DNA of 33,660 nt from Simkania sp. (GCA_027942475.1 JAQFVP010000016.1:1-33660), one strand, 5' to 3'; shown: positions 17,501-25,964, counted from the first letter of the stretch. The notes: generated from the sequence alone by a model not told the origin. Made by a program: numbers and translations.

Positions 17501-19665
17501 TGCTTTGGATCATAGTGGAAATTGCAATACATATCTGTTTGTCTTTCTCGATCCATTTCCAAATAGATATAAGGAGATAAATAGGTAAAATGGACGGGGC
17601 AAAAGCGCAGAGCAAGTTGCTCATCTTGAAATTTTCCTTCTAAGGAAATATGACCAGTAGTCTTTCCACAGTTTTCCCCCAACACACGAAGAGGCCAGTT
17701 GATGATATCGGATGATAAACATGCGGATCTAAACCAACCGGATCTCACCCCCCCCCATAATCCTCGATCTACCCCTTTTTTCTCATCCCATTGAGCACCA
17801 AAATGAATCGCATGTTTTGAAAGATCTGCAGAGGTAATCTCTACGCTTCCCTCTGCTTTCATCTGATGATAAGCCATGTGAAGATGCATATCGAGATCGA
17901 GCCTTAACCTATCATCGATGGGCAAGCTATTTTGTGGATATGTTTTATCGAGCAGGTAAGCCATATCCTCCGGCATGAAATCAAGCCCTAAATGCATCTG
18001 CAAGTCATGGCGCGTTCCTTTTAGATGGACGTCTGCTTCCATTCCGTTGACCAATCCCGTAATATGAGTGGGTTGAATATAGGAATTTTCCACAAAAAGA
18101 TGGGCCTGTATCTCTTTCACTTGGGCCTTGTTAATCCCTTCAAAAACCCCATTATCAATGATGAGCTCCCAACATGCTTTTTCAAAAAAATGGGGGGTTG
18201 AAAAATCAAATGTAGCATTTGCCCGAATCTGATCAGCTGAAAAACGGTGTTTCTTTTGATTATCTTGAAAAAGAGCTCGATTGATGCAAAAATTGGTTAT
18301 GCGGACCGACTCAACATGCCCTCCTTTGAATTTACCCTCCAAAGATCCGTTCAATCCGCCTCTTTCCAAGCTGACAAAATTGAGTTGGGGGTATTCCTTT
18401 TGCAATAAGTACTCAATCAATCCTATAGAGGGCACTTGTATATTATGAAAATTCATTTCAAAAGAATAGTTTTTTGGCTTTTCTTTAATCAAACTCATCT
18501 GCGTTGTCATGACTTTATGACTTTCTTGCTGCACAGAAGTATCTAAGTTAAGCTTCCAGCTCTGATCATTTTCGATCCATCCATTTCCCAAAAGAGAGAG
18601 TGCAGCACTTTTATTCTCACTCGATAGCATGCCGGTACAGCTAACAAAAAGCTCGCCAGACGCACTAATTTCGCATGCCCCTTCCAGCGCTACATTACTT
18701 TGATGGTTTTGCGCATTGGGGGGATGAAAATTAATCTTTGCCCCTGAAAACACCCCATGACCCACGTAATAGGGCCAAGTTTGACCAGATCGCGGAGTTT
18801 TTTGTTTCCGATTTGGATCTGCTAATGCCTTGATCTGATCTACTGAAGCTTGAAGTCCATACTTTAAGTGGGAAAGGGTAAGGTTGGAAGACTGGAGGTC
18901 ATAACTTAGATCAAAGAGATGGTCTTTTGGATCGAGCTGTATCTTTACATTGCCCGAAAGTGTTCCTTTGCTCAAGTAAATCGAGTTATCATCTAATAAG
19001 CGAGTAAAAAAACGGGTGACTTGAAAAGCCCATGGCAAGTCGAGTTGATTTAATTGAAGATCACACGTTACCCCCTCTTCTTTCAAAAATAGGTCAGCGG
19101 TGATGGGGGCGTTTACAAGCCCCTCTTGACTCATCGCAAGCCAAAGCTGTTTTTGATACGGATTATTCATATCAGATTGCGCAGAAAAGTAGATTGCAGT
19201 CAACGCATCAGATGCAAACGACACCTTTCCGCGATAAAAGGAAATTTTTTTTTTTAAAAGAGGATGCTTTTTGTATAGGGAGAAAATGTTTTTTTCTCCC
19301 TTTTTGTGATCTTTTTGTAAATTGATCAAAGTGACTTGAGGCCCATCAACGACTACCTCTGATTCAAAGCGAAAGGGGAAGAGCGTAAAAAAGTAGCAAA
19401 AAGAAAGGTTTTCAATGGTTGCATCAAAACCTCGAGATTGCTCTTTTCCATGTGAAGAAAGTTTCACCTTATGAAAGGTGTAGGCCCCGTTTTGCCAATA
19501 CCCATTCGCATAATCAAACGAACAAGCGTCCCCTTGAAGTACGCATTTTGACAAAAAAAGCTCGGCCCCCCGACAGATTAGGGCATGGCGAAAAAAAGCG
19601 ATGGCAAGCGCAAACAAGCAAAGGAAAAAAAATAGACGAACCCGTTTTTTCGAAAATCGATGCAT
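14593..19665 (-). CDS. Giant AsmA/TamB-like envelope protein
   Basis: 1690 residues with one N-terminal anchor (about 10-28, RLFFFLCLFALAIAFF after basic residues) and no other membrane segment. The rest is long beta-rich, repeated short patterns alternating polar and hydrophobic residues, as in the AsmA-like bridge proteins (TamB, YhdP, YdbH type) that span the periplasm and carry phospholipids or help outer-membrane assembly. The C-terminal 170 residues have repeated L-x-L-x-x-L and GRGELSFTNTFKGDYNIF, resembling the DUF3971/AsmA-like end. The exact subfamily is not certain. It lies upstream of comF with overlap; a distinct promoter is not obvious. Confidence 0.7.
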   Translation of the reverse strand: MHRFSKKRVRLFFFLCLFALAIAFFRHALICRGAELFLSKCVLQGDACSFDYANGYWQNGAYTFHKVKLSSHGKEQSRGFDATIENLSFCYFFTLFPFRFESEVVVDGPQVTLINLQKDHKKGEKNIFSLYKKHPLLKKKISFYRGKVSFASDALTAIYFSAQSDMNNPYQKQLWLAMSQEGLVNAPITADLFLKEEGVTCDLQLNQLDLPWAFQVTRFFTRLLDDNSIYLSKGTLSGNVKIQLDPKDHLFDLSYDLQSSNLTLSHLKYGLQASVDQIKALADPNRKQKTPRSGQTWPYYVGHGVFSGAKINFHPPNAQNHQSNVALEGACEISASGELFVSCTGMLSSENKSAALSLLGNGWIENDQSWKLNLDTSVQQESHKVMTTQMSLIKEKPKNYSFEMNFHNIQVPSIGLIEYLLQKEYPQLNFVSLERGGLNGSLEGKFKGGHVESVRITNFCINRALFQDNQKKHRFSADQIRANATFDFSTPHFFEKACWELIIDNGVFEGINKAQVKEIQAHLFVENSYIQPTHITGLVNGMEADVHLKGTRHDLQMHLGLDFMPEDMAYLLDKTYPQNSLPIDDRLRLDLDMHLHMAYHQMKAEGSVEITSADLSKHAIHFGAQWDEKKGVDRGLWGGVRSGWFRSACLSSDIINWPLRVLGENCGKTTGHISLEGKFQDEQLALRFCPVHFTYLSPYIYLEMDRERQTDMYCNFHYDPKQSNWKGEIPLKDVKLVEQSFGLLFETFSSKLTLVEGKLDLRDIFAISQGVTFEGNAALKYGDQTDVKLIIDTQSIQGSAQNMQSILRHFSLFKNINLPLEGDLESGRQGMHLEAYVGNRREMINWNVEMTLKNGVYPITPFCYLKDVKTQLTWSWKTKALDLLGTSARFCLRQSSKSYQLNLPIARADFKRGWWQYDIRLEAPTHDIFRIVGTAERSIGGDKKTQILIDPELTRFFGAKINVHSFMVHPKKGVEHLELETDLSARDLYHHLDFFTHLGFLPIRVTDLEEMQSPRFEGTVNLKMFLDQNGKYTNCQVKSDRFVFGNVGWAHLLICAEKKGSTIDVSHFSAGSLSIKARMEKEENCWHVPFFDVDWKNCKLRGKKGRYLKKEKKVELPLERFDIDLSQLLRFIPSLSELEKSYCQGGISTSGVVGCDFSKGIKKMKWNADLDVIGSSLSKGNIRLESEKPVHLYFSLEKGFQIKGAAFDFFHPQSDQLWAKCQLNCLSYHCKEKKWEGKGIHLVVPPEMLRYLAAQGTFPYLQEKQGSLTLCKHSFKWDNQMELTFDFTWGKQAEIKGSLKEGYYWIQDKAWHIHRCQYHLVDGKMDFQIDTDFQSHPFAINAEISFFPHLKTHLTVQSKKLQDGSIPCPLTLISDYHEEKGFFIQSIEGSLEGLDCSLHHNPRRSSFDQVALSGHIKIDMPKLVSYLPLSMKKVVQQSEMGKGYELSGDCIISKNNIFLSHFDGYLKGKRFELLGSEMETLMSEITLNMNHIKLKQFTISDVSGILAAETIDLIRGENQKWKVFIPKMDVQDFRPSLLKKVGFYQKQIKPLTIRNLHLRNLQGMLEDLQSFTGRGELSFTNTFKGDYNIFIIPFEILSRLGLDKGLLVPICGKLNYSIQQGRVYLTQLSNSHSEGKKSYFYLSPLESSYIDLNGNLSIKIKMKQHVLLKITQPFTLAIDGTVKRMRYTLQ

Positions 19666-19797
19666 GCCAATTCTTATGGTCTTGCTTTCATGATAGATTA
19701 GGGAAATAAAATTTATCCACTATGAATGTGGAAAATCGAGTATGGCCCGAGCATATCCCGGCTCTATATTAGAAACGCCCTTTTTCTGGGTATTTTA

Positions 19798-19817
19798 GAC
19801 AGATCATCAGATCTGTC
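19798..19817 (-). terminator. Perfect hairpin at the end of the MFS gene
   Basis: GACAGATC (19798-19805), loop ATCA, GATCTGTC (19810-19817), beginning at the MFS stop codon. On the plus strand it is followed by ATTTTTT, on the minus strand only by TAAAAT, so it may be a weak or bidirectional terminator. Confidence 0.5.
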
Positions 19818-21168
19818 ATTTTTTCCAATAATCTTCTATTTCTTCGAGAGATTTCGCCTTGGTTTCGGGAATCCGTTTCCAGATAAAGAGCATGCCAAAT
19901 ACGCCAATCAGAGCATACAGCCAAAAAGTTCCCGTCTTTCCCAAAGTGTTAATCATATTCAGGAAGGTGGAGGTAACCAAAAAGTTAGATAGCCAATTGG
20001 CGCAAGTAGCCAACCCCATGGCTTTTCCTCGAATGTAAAGTGGATAAATTTCCGAGTTAATGAGCCAACCTCCTGGTCCGAGGCTGTAGGCAAACGATCC
20101 AATATAAAAAAACAGGCAAATCATGGCCGCGGGCCCCATTACTCCTTTGGGCAGTAAACCGCTCCGCAGGCTTAAACCGAGCACAATCAAACTGATTACC
20201 ATCCCCAAAAGGCCCCACTGGAGCAAGGGTTTGCGCCCGACTTTGTCGACAAGGTAAATGGCAACAAAAGTCATGAGAACATTGACAATCCCAACCCATG
20301 TCGTTGCCAAAAGAGCAGATTTATCAGAAGTATAGCCGGCAAATTCAAAAATGGTAGGCGCATAGTAAATAATAGTGTTGATTCCCGTAATTTGTTGAAT
20401 AATGGTCAACCCAACACCAGCAATGATTGCCGGCTTAGTCTTTTTGTTCAAAAATGCCATGAAACGGGATACTTCACTTTTTTTCATTTTTTGAATATGG
20501 GCGATCTCGAGCTCGGCATCTTCACGCGTTCCACGAAAACGGGAGAGAATCTGCAAAGCCTTTTCAAGGTTACCTATTTTTGCGAGGTAGCGAGGGCTTT
20601 CTGGAAAAAAGCTCATGATAATGAGTTGCAAAGCTGCTGGGAAAAGAGCAATGATAAACATCAAACGCCAAGACTGGCTTTGGACAAAAAGCAATCCGAT
20701 CAGATAAGAACACAAAATACCCACTGTGATGGCAAGTTGGTTGATTGTAACGAGTGCACCACGCATATAACGAGGAGCTAATTCGGCAATGTAAAGAGGG
20801 GCCGTTGCGGAAGAAACGCCAATTGCTACTCCGACGATGAAACGCCAAGTGATGAGCGTATACACGGAATTGGATAAGGCGAGCCCAAGCGCACTGATGA
20901 TAAAGAGGGCACCAGAAACTAACACCACTTTTTTCCTTCCGAAGCGATCAGAAAAGGGCCCCCCGGCAATGGCCCCAAAAATGGCTCCGAAAGACAAGAT
21001 ACCAATGATTAATTCTTCTTGAATCGTGGTGATCAAAAAATCTTTCTTGATATACAGGATCGATCCCGAAATGACGCCGGTATCATATCCAAATAATAAA
21101 CCTCCAATTGCAGCTACAACACTGATGAGATAAAGAAGCCATTTTTGAGCTGTGCTTTCTTGGGCCAT
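19816..21168 (-). CDS. MFS sugar porter (XylE/GalP/AraE-type sugar:H+ symporter)
   Basis: 450 residues, 12 membrane segments. Sugar-porter signatures are clear: GGLLFGYDTGVISG near residue 22, SDRFGRKK in loop 2-3, RFIVGVAIG, PLYIAELAP, RGALVTINQL, FPESPRYL before the central loop, QQITGINTIIYYAP in helix 7, VDKVGRKPL, SEIYPLYIRGKAMG, and the final PETK-like PETKAKSLEEIE. It imports a hexose or pentose with protons; the actual sugar is not readable. In an intracellular bacterium it would take sugar from the host. A near-consensus promoter lies upstream and AGAG precedes the ATG. Confidence 0.9.
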   Translation of the reverse strand: MAQESTAQKWLLYLISVVAAIGGLLFGYDTGVISGSILYIKKDFLITTIQEELIIGILSFGAIFGAIAGGPFSDRFGRKKVVLVSGALFIISALGLALSNSVYTLITWRFIVGVAIGVSSATAPLYIAELAPRYMRGALVTINQLAITVGILCSYLIGLLFVQSQSWRLMFIIALFPAALQLIIMSFFPESPRYLAKIGNLEKALQILSRFRGTREDAELEIAHIQKMKKSEVSRFMAFLNKKTKPAIIAGVGLTIIQQITGINTIIYYAPTIFEFAGYTSDKSALLATTWVGIVNVLMTFVAIYLVDKVGRKPLLQWGLLGMVISLIVLGLSLRSGLLPKGVMGPAAMICLFFYIGSFAYSLGPGGWLINSEIYPLYIRGKAMGLATCANWLSNFLVTSTFLNMINTLGKTGTFWLYALIGVFGMLFIWKRIPETKAKSLEEIEDYWKK

Positions 21169-21195
21169 GTAAAACTCTGTTTCTATTTTATTTTG

Positions 21196-21225
21196 CTTAT
21201 ACGGGCGATATCAATAAGATGTCAA
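21196..21225 (-). promoter_or_regulatory. Strong sigma70-type promoter of the MFS gene
   Basis: -35 TTGACA (21220-21225, perfect), 18-base spacer, -10 TATAAG (21196-21201), about 28 bases before the ATG. Confidence 0.7.
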
Positions 21226-21289
21226 AAAATATTTTGCTTTTCTTTTGATTCGAGAGAGGGTAAAAACAAGTTCTAGAAAGGCGGGGATT

Positions 21290-21421
21290 TAGCTCCGATT
21301 AGAATAAAATTATTTTATGAATTACAATTTGAAAAAATAATTTTTAATAATTTTTAATATAAAAATAAAGTGGTTTTTTATAAAATAATATAAAAATGAA
21401 ATAGAAATATATTAAATTAAC
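21290..21421 (+). other. Very AT-rich leader of the deubiquitinase gene
   Basis: Almost only A and T in runs such as AATTTTTAATAATTTTTAAT, directly before the ATG and with no ribosome-binding sequence. It probably holds the promoter, but several -10-like matches overlap and none can be chosen. Confidence 0.4.
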
Positions 21422-22654
21422 ATGTCCCCTATCCACTCACATAGCGCAGCGCAGATGGTATACACCTCTGAGGTATCCAGCCATCAAGCACAGGCTTCTA
21501 ACCATCAAAAAACCATCCCACCATTAGGCCTCAAAAATGTGGGAAATACGGATTGCTTTGTCAATGCTGTCAGACAATTTGTGTATAATACTCCAATAAA
21601 GTGCTTGATTTCAGAGCGGTTCCCCATAAAGGCCCTCTACCGAGATTTTCAATGCTATCGACAACTTAGAAGAAACCCTAAAAATGGTGCAATGGGTGGC
21701 TCCGCTACAGTCCGCTCTCATTTAGTCTCTGATGCGATGCAAAATGGGCAACAGAGTGCACACGAACTTTTAATGCAGATTTTCAATAACATGCCCTATT
21801 GCTTGAGCAATGGAAAGCCAAATCCACTATTTAATTCGATAGAACATCTAAGAGCAAACGGGGTAAAAAATAGAAAAAGTGCACAACCCGAAGGGACCAT
21901 AGTGTTGCCTGTGCAAAATAAGGCAGGGCAAGTCATAAATTCTATGCAAAAGGTGTGGGATCATTATGTAATGATGACCAAAAACGATCATAATGAAATA
22001 GAAAAATATTGGTTCCAGAAGCTACCAGATCACCTCTTTTTTTATTTTAGTCGCAACTTTCAAAATGGCGCAAAAATCAATAGCGCAATTTCTGCTCAGC
22101 CGACATTCCGATTTGACTTTAGGCATGTAAAAACCTTAAAACAAGGGGAAAGCGCCGATTTTTCTATTCAAGCATTTATTATCCACGAAGGGTCTGCGAC
22201 AGCTGGCCATTATCGCGCGTATGTCCTATGCAAAAAACAGTGGTTTCATTGTAACGATAGCATAGTTACAAAAGTTTCTTTAGATGATGCCATAAAGGCA
22301 ATGAGTCATGCTTCTGTTTTCTATGCAAAACGCATTGGCCTTACAGGTCAGCAAGTAGAAGACCCCTTTGTCTCTCCTGAGAAAGAAAATAAAGCCGTAA
22401 GGCCTCTTCAAACCGCAAGGCCTCTTCAGGGCGTAAAGCCTATTCATAAAGTATTCGTTTCGAAAAGAAAGATCCTTCAGCAGAAAGAAAATAAAACCGT
22501 ACGATCACTTCAAGAGAAAGAGTTGATTGTTTTGGACAACAAGAAGCCTTCTCAAGGATATTTATCCTCTTGGCTTGACTACATGATAAAATTGGTGGAC
22601 TTTTTTGCTCGTTATATATTCCATGTGCGTTTCGGTACATCACTGCTTAAATAA
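21422..22654 (+). CDS. Ubiquitin-specific protease (USP, peptidase C19)-like deubiquitinase, probable secreted effector
   Basis: 410 residues. USP boxes are in order: Cys box GLKNVGNTDCFVNAVRQF (36-53) with Cys45; GQQSAHELLMQIF (109-121) matching the QQDAHEFL box; LPDHLFFYFSRNF (201-213); His box IIHEGSATAGHYRAYV (253-268) with His263; and WFHCNDSIVTKV (274-285) with Asn278/Asp279 as third catalytic residue. The family removes ubiquitin from proteins and is eukaryotic; bacteria have no ubiquitin, so the target is the host. One extra residue (Asp44) sits between GNT and the catalytic Cys. The zinc finger insert of larger USPs is absent. The tail has repeated RPLQ units (327-363) and an amphipathic, aromatic stretch (380-402) that may bind membrane. 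No signal peptide; type III export is plausible. Confidence 0.85.
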   Translation: MSPIHSHSAAQMVYTSEVSSHQAQASNHQKTIPPLGLKNVGNTDCFVNAVRQFVYNTPIKCLISERFPIKALYRDFQCYRQLRRNPKNGAMGGSATVRSHLVSDAMQNGQQSAHELLMQIFNNMPYCLSNGKPNPLFNSIEHLRANGVKNRKSAQPEGTIVLPVQNKAGQVINSMQKVWDHYVMMTKNDHNEIEKYWFQKLPDHLFFYFSRNFQNGAKINSAISAQPTFRFDFRHVKTLKQGESADFSIQAFIIHEGSATAGHYRAYVLCKKQWFHCNDSIVTKVSLDDAIKAMSHASVFYAKRIGLTGQQVEDPFVSPEKENKAVRPLQTARPLQGVKPIHKVFVSKRKILQQKENKTVRSLQEKELIVLDNKKPSQGYLSSWLDYMIKLVDFFARYIFHVRFGTSLLK

Positions 22655-22796
22655 AATCTGCGCGGATAACGGGATTCTCTTATTTTTTTCTTGCTGCTGT
22701 CCTTTTTGAGTTCCAAAAATATTCCTTATAGTATAAATTTACTTTCCCTGAGTGGGAAATTTGCTCTGAAGTTTCTAGAACACACAAAGGTGTATT

Positions 22797-23954
22797 ATGA
22801 AAAGGCATATCAAAACAGCAATCCAGTTATTTATTTTGAGCTCTCTTCTCACGGGTTGCCATGTTACAAGTCGGACATCTATGTATGGTAAGGGGGGACG
22901 CACGGCTTATAACCAAGCTGTTCAAAATACCACAAATCAAGAGCTGCTACTAAATTTAGTCCGTTTGCGTTACTCGGACACTCCTTGTTTTCTCGAGGTG
23001 AATAGTGTGACAACGCAGTTTACTTCCACGAGAAAGCTGAGTCCATCAATTAAGATCGTTAAAGGCAATGATCCAGTAACTTTAGGGGGCGAACTTACTT
23101 GGCAAAGTCAACCAACCATTCAATATGCTCCTTTAAAGGGAAAAGACTTCGCAATTCAATTGATGCATCCAATGAGTTTGAGTATTATTCAAGGCTTAAT
23201 TTACACGGGCTGGGATGTAGATAGAGTGTTCCGTTTATTGGTACAGAGTATGGTAGAAATTCCAAATGCATTGGACGCTTCCGGGCCGATTCCTCAAGAT
23301 CCACCTCGATACCAACAGTTTCTAGAGGTAGTACAACTGCTTCGACATTTTCAACTCATGGGTCAACTCCAAGTGGGAGTGGATCATATTCCTTCTCAAA
23401 AAGAAAAAGAAAGAGAAGAGGAAAAGGAAGAGGAAAAGGGAAAAGAAAAGAAAAAATTAATGAGGGCAAAACCCAATATAATGCAACTCTCGTTCCCCTC
23501 AGAGGGGACAGAAGCAAAGCGTCTAGCCGAGATTTTGGAGGAAGTAGAATCCTCTAACGGCAAGTATATTCTCAACATGAAACAAGATTTTAATGAGCGT
23601 GCAAAGCTCGGCATTATGACTAGATCCCTTTTGAGTTGTATGTATTATCTCAGCCTTGGAATTCAAGTCCCAGAAAAGGATATCTTTTTGGGAAAAGTCG
23701 GACATACCCATTATAAAGATGGGCGGCACTTCAATTGGAATGAGGTTGTTGGGGACCTCATCACCATTCATTCAAGCTCTACGTATCCGCAAAATGCTTA
23801 CTTGTCTGTTGAGTACAGGGGACATTGGTTTTATATCGATGACTCGGATATCAACTCCAAGCGTACATTTGTCCTCTTGCAGCAAATTTACAATCTTCAA
23901 TCTAAGCAGTCAGACCAAGAGCCGCCCCTTTTGAGTATCCCACTTGCGGGATAA
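22797..23954 (+). CDS. Uncharacterised outer-envelope lipoprotein
   Basis: 385 residues. A basic start, hydrophobic core (9-20) and lipobox LLTG-C21 make it a substrate of Lgt and LspA. The mature part starts with YNQAVQNTTNQELLLNLVRLRYSDTP (38-63), a conserved opening I know from uncharacterised lipoproteins of several Gram-negative groups; no role has been assigned to my knowledge. Residues 201-223 are a solid Lys/Glu insert coded by about 60 bases of only A and G. The C-terminal third (GHWFYIDDSDINSKRTFVLLQQIYNLQS) is conserved-looking. AAAGGTG precedes the ATG. It follows the deubiquitinase by 142 bases. Confidence 0.7.
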   Translation: MKRHIKTAIQLFILSSLLTGCHVTSRTSMYGKGGRTAYNQAVQNTTNQELLLNLVRLRYSDTPCFLEVNSVTTQFTSTRKLSPSIKIVKGNDPVTLGGELTWQSQPTIQYAPLKGKDFAIQLMHPMSLSIIQGLIYTGWDVDRVFRLLVQSMVEIPNALDASGPIPQDPPRYQQFLEVVQLLRHFQLMGQLQVGVDHIPSQKEKEREEEKEEEKGKEKKKLMRAKPNIMQLSFPSEGTEAKRLAEILEEVESSNGKYILNMKQDFNERAKLGIMTRSLLSCMYYLSLGIQVPEKDIFLGKVGHTHYKDGRHFNWNEVVGDLITIHSSSTYPQNAYLSVEYRGHWFYIDDSDINSKRTFVLLQQIYNLQSKQSDQEPPLLSIPLAG

Positions 23955-24079
23955 AGGCCGCATCAGATTCCCCCTATGATAAAACATAATATTAATTATC
24001 AGACGTTGCGTGCTCAGCACTCTTTTAAGAAAAGTAAAAATTTTGTTTAACCTATCTGTACAAGTTGCCCATGCTTTCC

Positions 24080-24108
24080 TTGTCAAATAAAATCATCCCG
24101 AATAATAT
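24080..24108 (+). promoter_or_regulatory. Promoter of tRNA-Ser
   Basis: -35 TTGTCA (24080-24085), 17-base spacer, -10 TAATAT (24103-24108), about 40 bases before the tRNA. Confidence 0.6.
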
Positions 24109-24147
24109 GTCACCTACTTTTTCTTCAAATTGAGCACCTTAAATTGT

Positions 24148-24234
24148 GGAGGAGTGTCCGAGCGGTCGAAGGAGCACGCTTGGAAAGCGTGTGTGCGTGA
24201 AAGCGTACCATGGGTTCGAATCCCATCTCCTCCG
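24148..24234 (+). tRNA. tRNA-Ser(GGA)
   Basis: 87 bases; acceptor GGAGGAG/CTCCTCC, D arm with GAGCGGTCGAAGGAG, anticodon stem CACGC/GCGTG with loop TTGGAAA (anticodon GGA), a long variable arm (TGTGCGTGAAAGCGTACC), T loop TTCGAAT, discriminator G. The long variable arm confirms a class II serine tRNA. CCA is not encoded. Confidence 0.95.
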
Positions 24235-24426
24235 TTGCTCTTTTTATAAAAAAAGTTGAAACAATATAGACGCTACACCCAAGCCCTAAACGGATTACAA
24301 ACAATACTGGCGCCTAATTGCACTTTTTCCATGCACATGCCACAGAAAACCCCGTAAAGAAATAGTTGACGTCTTATATCGGACTAGGGTACAGGAAAAA
24401 AAAACGAAATAAAAAATGAGCAGAAA

Positions 24427-24792
24427 ATGGGTCTCACGAAACAAGATATCGAAAGATTTAAAAACCGACTTTTGGAATTGCGCTTCCAGATTAAGCAAAC
24501 CTTGAACAAAGTATCCCAAGATGTGAAAAACAAAGAAGAGTCAAAGGGGTATTCTCAGCATCAAGCAGATGAAGGCACCGATGACTTTGGGCAGACGATT
24601 TCGATAGAGATTTCTGGAAAAGAGCAGTCGATTTTACGCCAAATTGAAAGAGCACTCGAAAAGATAGAAGAGGGCTCATACGGTACTTGTGATGTGTCTG
24701 GTAGCGAAATTCCTGTCAAACGGTTGGAGGCAGTTCCTTATGCAACCATGACAGTACAAACGCAGGAGAAATATGAAAAAGGGCTTCTTTAG
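24427..24792 (+). CDS. dksA: DksA/TraR-family transcription regulator with a degenerate zinc finger
   Basis: 121 residues. DksA-type proteins enter the RNA polymerase secondary channel with a coiled-coil tip. Residues 5-85 form the coil, with the acidic tip ADEGTDDFG (48-55). The C-terminal knuckle YGTCDVSG...RLEAVPYATMTVQTQ keeps only Cys88 of the four usual ligands (Ser91, Thr109 and Thr112 replace the others), so zinc is probably not bound. No strong ribosome site. It overlaps lspA by 20 bases; a dksA-lspA pair is also known in other chlamydiae. Confidence 0.85.
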   Translation: MGLTKQDIERFKNRLLELRFQIKQTLNKVSQDVKNKEESKGYSQHQADEGTDDFGQTISIEISGKEQSILRQIERALEKIEEGSYGTCDVSGSEIPVKRLEAVPYATMTVQTQEKYEKGLL

Positions 24793-25303
24793 ATTTGTAG
24801 GGATGGGATTGATGTTGATCATTATCGACGCACTTTTAAAATATATGGTCTATTGCCAGTTCCCACATCCCTTGTACAGCTCTTCTTACCCTTACGGAGG
24901 TCTGGCCGTTTTTCAAAACATTTTGGGTATTGATTTTTGCATTACCAAAGTCACTAATTCAGGTGCTGCCTGGGGCATCTTTTCCTCTTATCCCATCGTT
25001 TTACTTATTATTCGCTGCGCTACTATGCTCAGCGTGTTTATCTACGCCTGTTTTCTCAACGATCAAAAAAAAAGGCAGCTTCCCCTATTCCTAATCATCA
25101 TAGGTGCACTTGGAAATATCTTAGACTTTGGAATATACGGTTTTGTCGTCGACATGTTTCACTTGACATTTTGGGGGTATTCTTTCCCAGTTTTTAATTT
25201 TGCCGATTCGATGATCTTCTTGGGTATTTCCACACTCCTTCTTCAATCCCTTTTTCAGAAAAGAAAAAAAAATGCGCGTGCCCTTTCGGATAAGCCATCC
25301 TAA
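24773..25303 (+). CDS. lspA: Lipoprotein signal peptidase LspA (signal peptidase II)
   Basis: 176 residues, four membrane segments. LspA cuts the signal peptide from diacylated prolipoproteins. The conserved stretches are TNSGAAWGIF (61-70), GNILDFGIYGFVVDMF (114-129) with catalytic Asp127, and FPVFNFADS (138-146) with catalytic Asp145. GGAG lies just before the ATG, inside the end of dksA. The lipoprotein at 22797 would be a substrate. Confidence 0.95.
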   Translation: MKKGFFRFVGMGLMLIIIDALLKYMVYCQFPHPLYSSSYPYGGLAVFQNILGIDFCITKVTNSGAAWGIFSSYPIVLLIIRCATMLSVFIYACFLNDQKKRQLPLFLIIIGALGNILDFGIYGFVVDMFHLTFWGYSFPVFNFADSMIFLGISTLLLQSLFQKRKKNARALSDKPS

Positions 25304-25964
25304 GCGAGAAGGTGTCTTTCAAGCTTCGAGATGGGTATCTTATCGCGTACTTCTCGATCCCCTTGAAATGCGAAAGCTCTTCGATATCCTTCCCCCTTTT
25401 GCTCTTTACAATGTTTCAGACATCATCTCTTTAGATCGAGCCGTGTTTTCTAAACAAACGTTTTTAAAAGAGTATGATGGTTTTATTAAAGCGCTAAAAA
25501 AAGAAAAATGCACAGACAAGCCAAACACTCTTTTCTCTTGTGCTATTTCGCAAACACCCGAAGCTTTCTACGCAATAAAGGTCAAAGAGAAGATCATTGT
25601 AAAACGGATTAAGCCGGTAATTCAAATGTTACCATACCATTTTACCTACTCCGATGAAGATCAAAGGTTTCATAGCGCGACCTGTTATCAAGAATCGGTG
25701 CACTGGGGTATTGCATTTTCCTACCCCTATCTCTATGCAAACTCTAACAATGGGGGAAATGTGATTAAAGTGATGCAAGATCTAAGTTATCCAAACACTC
25801 CCCTTTTTCGAGCACTGACGCAATGGATCCGCGCCCATAGCCGCCCCGCTTCTTTCCTCGTCAAAGGTAAAAAAATCAAAACGGCGATACGGATCGGAGA
25901 CCAGTGCATGAAATGGGTCCAGCATCACCCTCAATTAATCGAAAGAGGCTTGGTAATTACGTGA
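25272..25964 (+). CDS. Conserved-looking hypothetical protein
   Basis: 230 residues, soluble, no signal peptide, basic near both ends, aromatic-rich in the middle (IQMLPYHFTYSDEDQRF, WGIAFSYPYLYAN). No catalytic motif I recognise. It overlaps the lspA end by 32 bases and its stop overlaps the cinA start (GTGA), so it belongs to the operon and is probably made in step with CinA. Not assignable further. Confidence 0.6.
   Translation: MRVPFRISHPKREGVFQASRWVSYRVLLDPLEMRKLFDILPPFALYNVSDIISLDRAVFSKQTFLKEYDGFIKALKKEKCTDKPNTLFSCAISQTPEAFYAIKVKEKIIVKRIKPVIQMLPYHFTYSDEDQRFHSATCYQESVHWGIAFSYPYLYANSNNGGNVIKVMQDLSYPNTPLFRALTQWIRAHSRPASFLVKGKKIKTAIRIGDQCMKWVQHHPQLIERGLVIT

Noticed and set aside
19711..19725. 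DnaA-box-like TTATCCACT
   Set aside because: A single near-match without neighbours; not evidence of an origin. Similar lone words occur near 14577 and 12197.
25904..25960. Longer CinA start at ATG 25904
   Set aside because: The 19 added residues do not resemble CinA, and the GTG at 25961 overlaps the previous stop in the usual coupled way.
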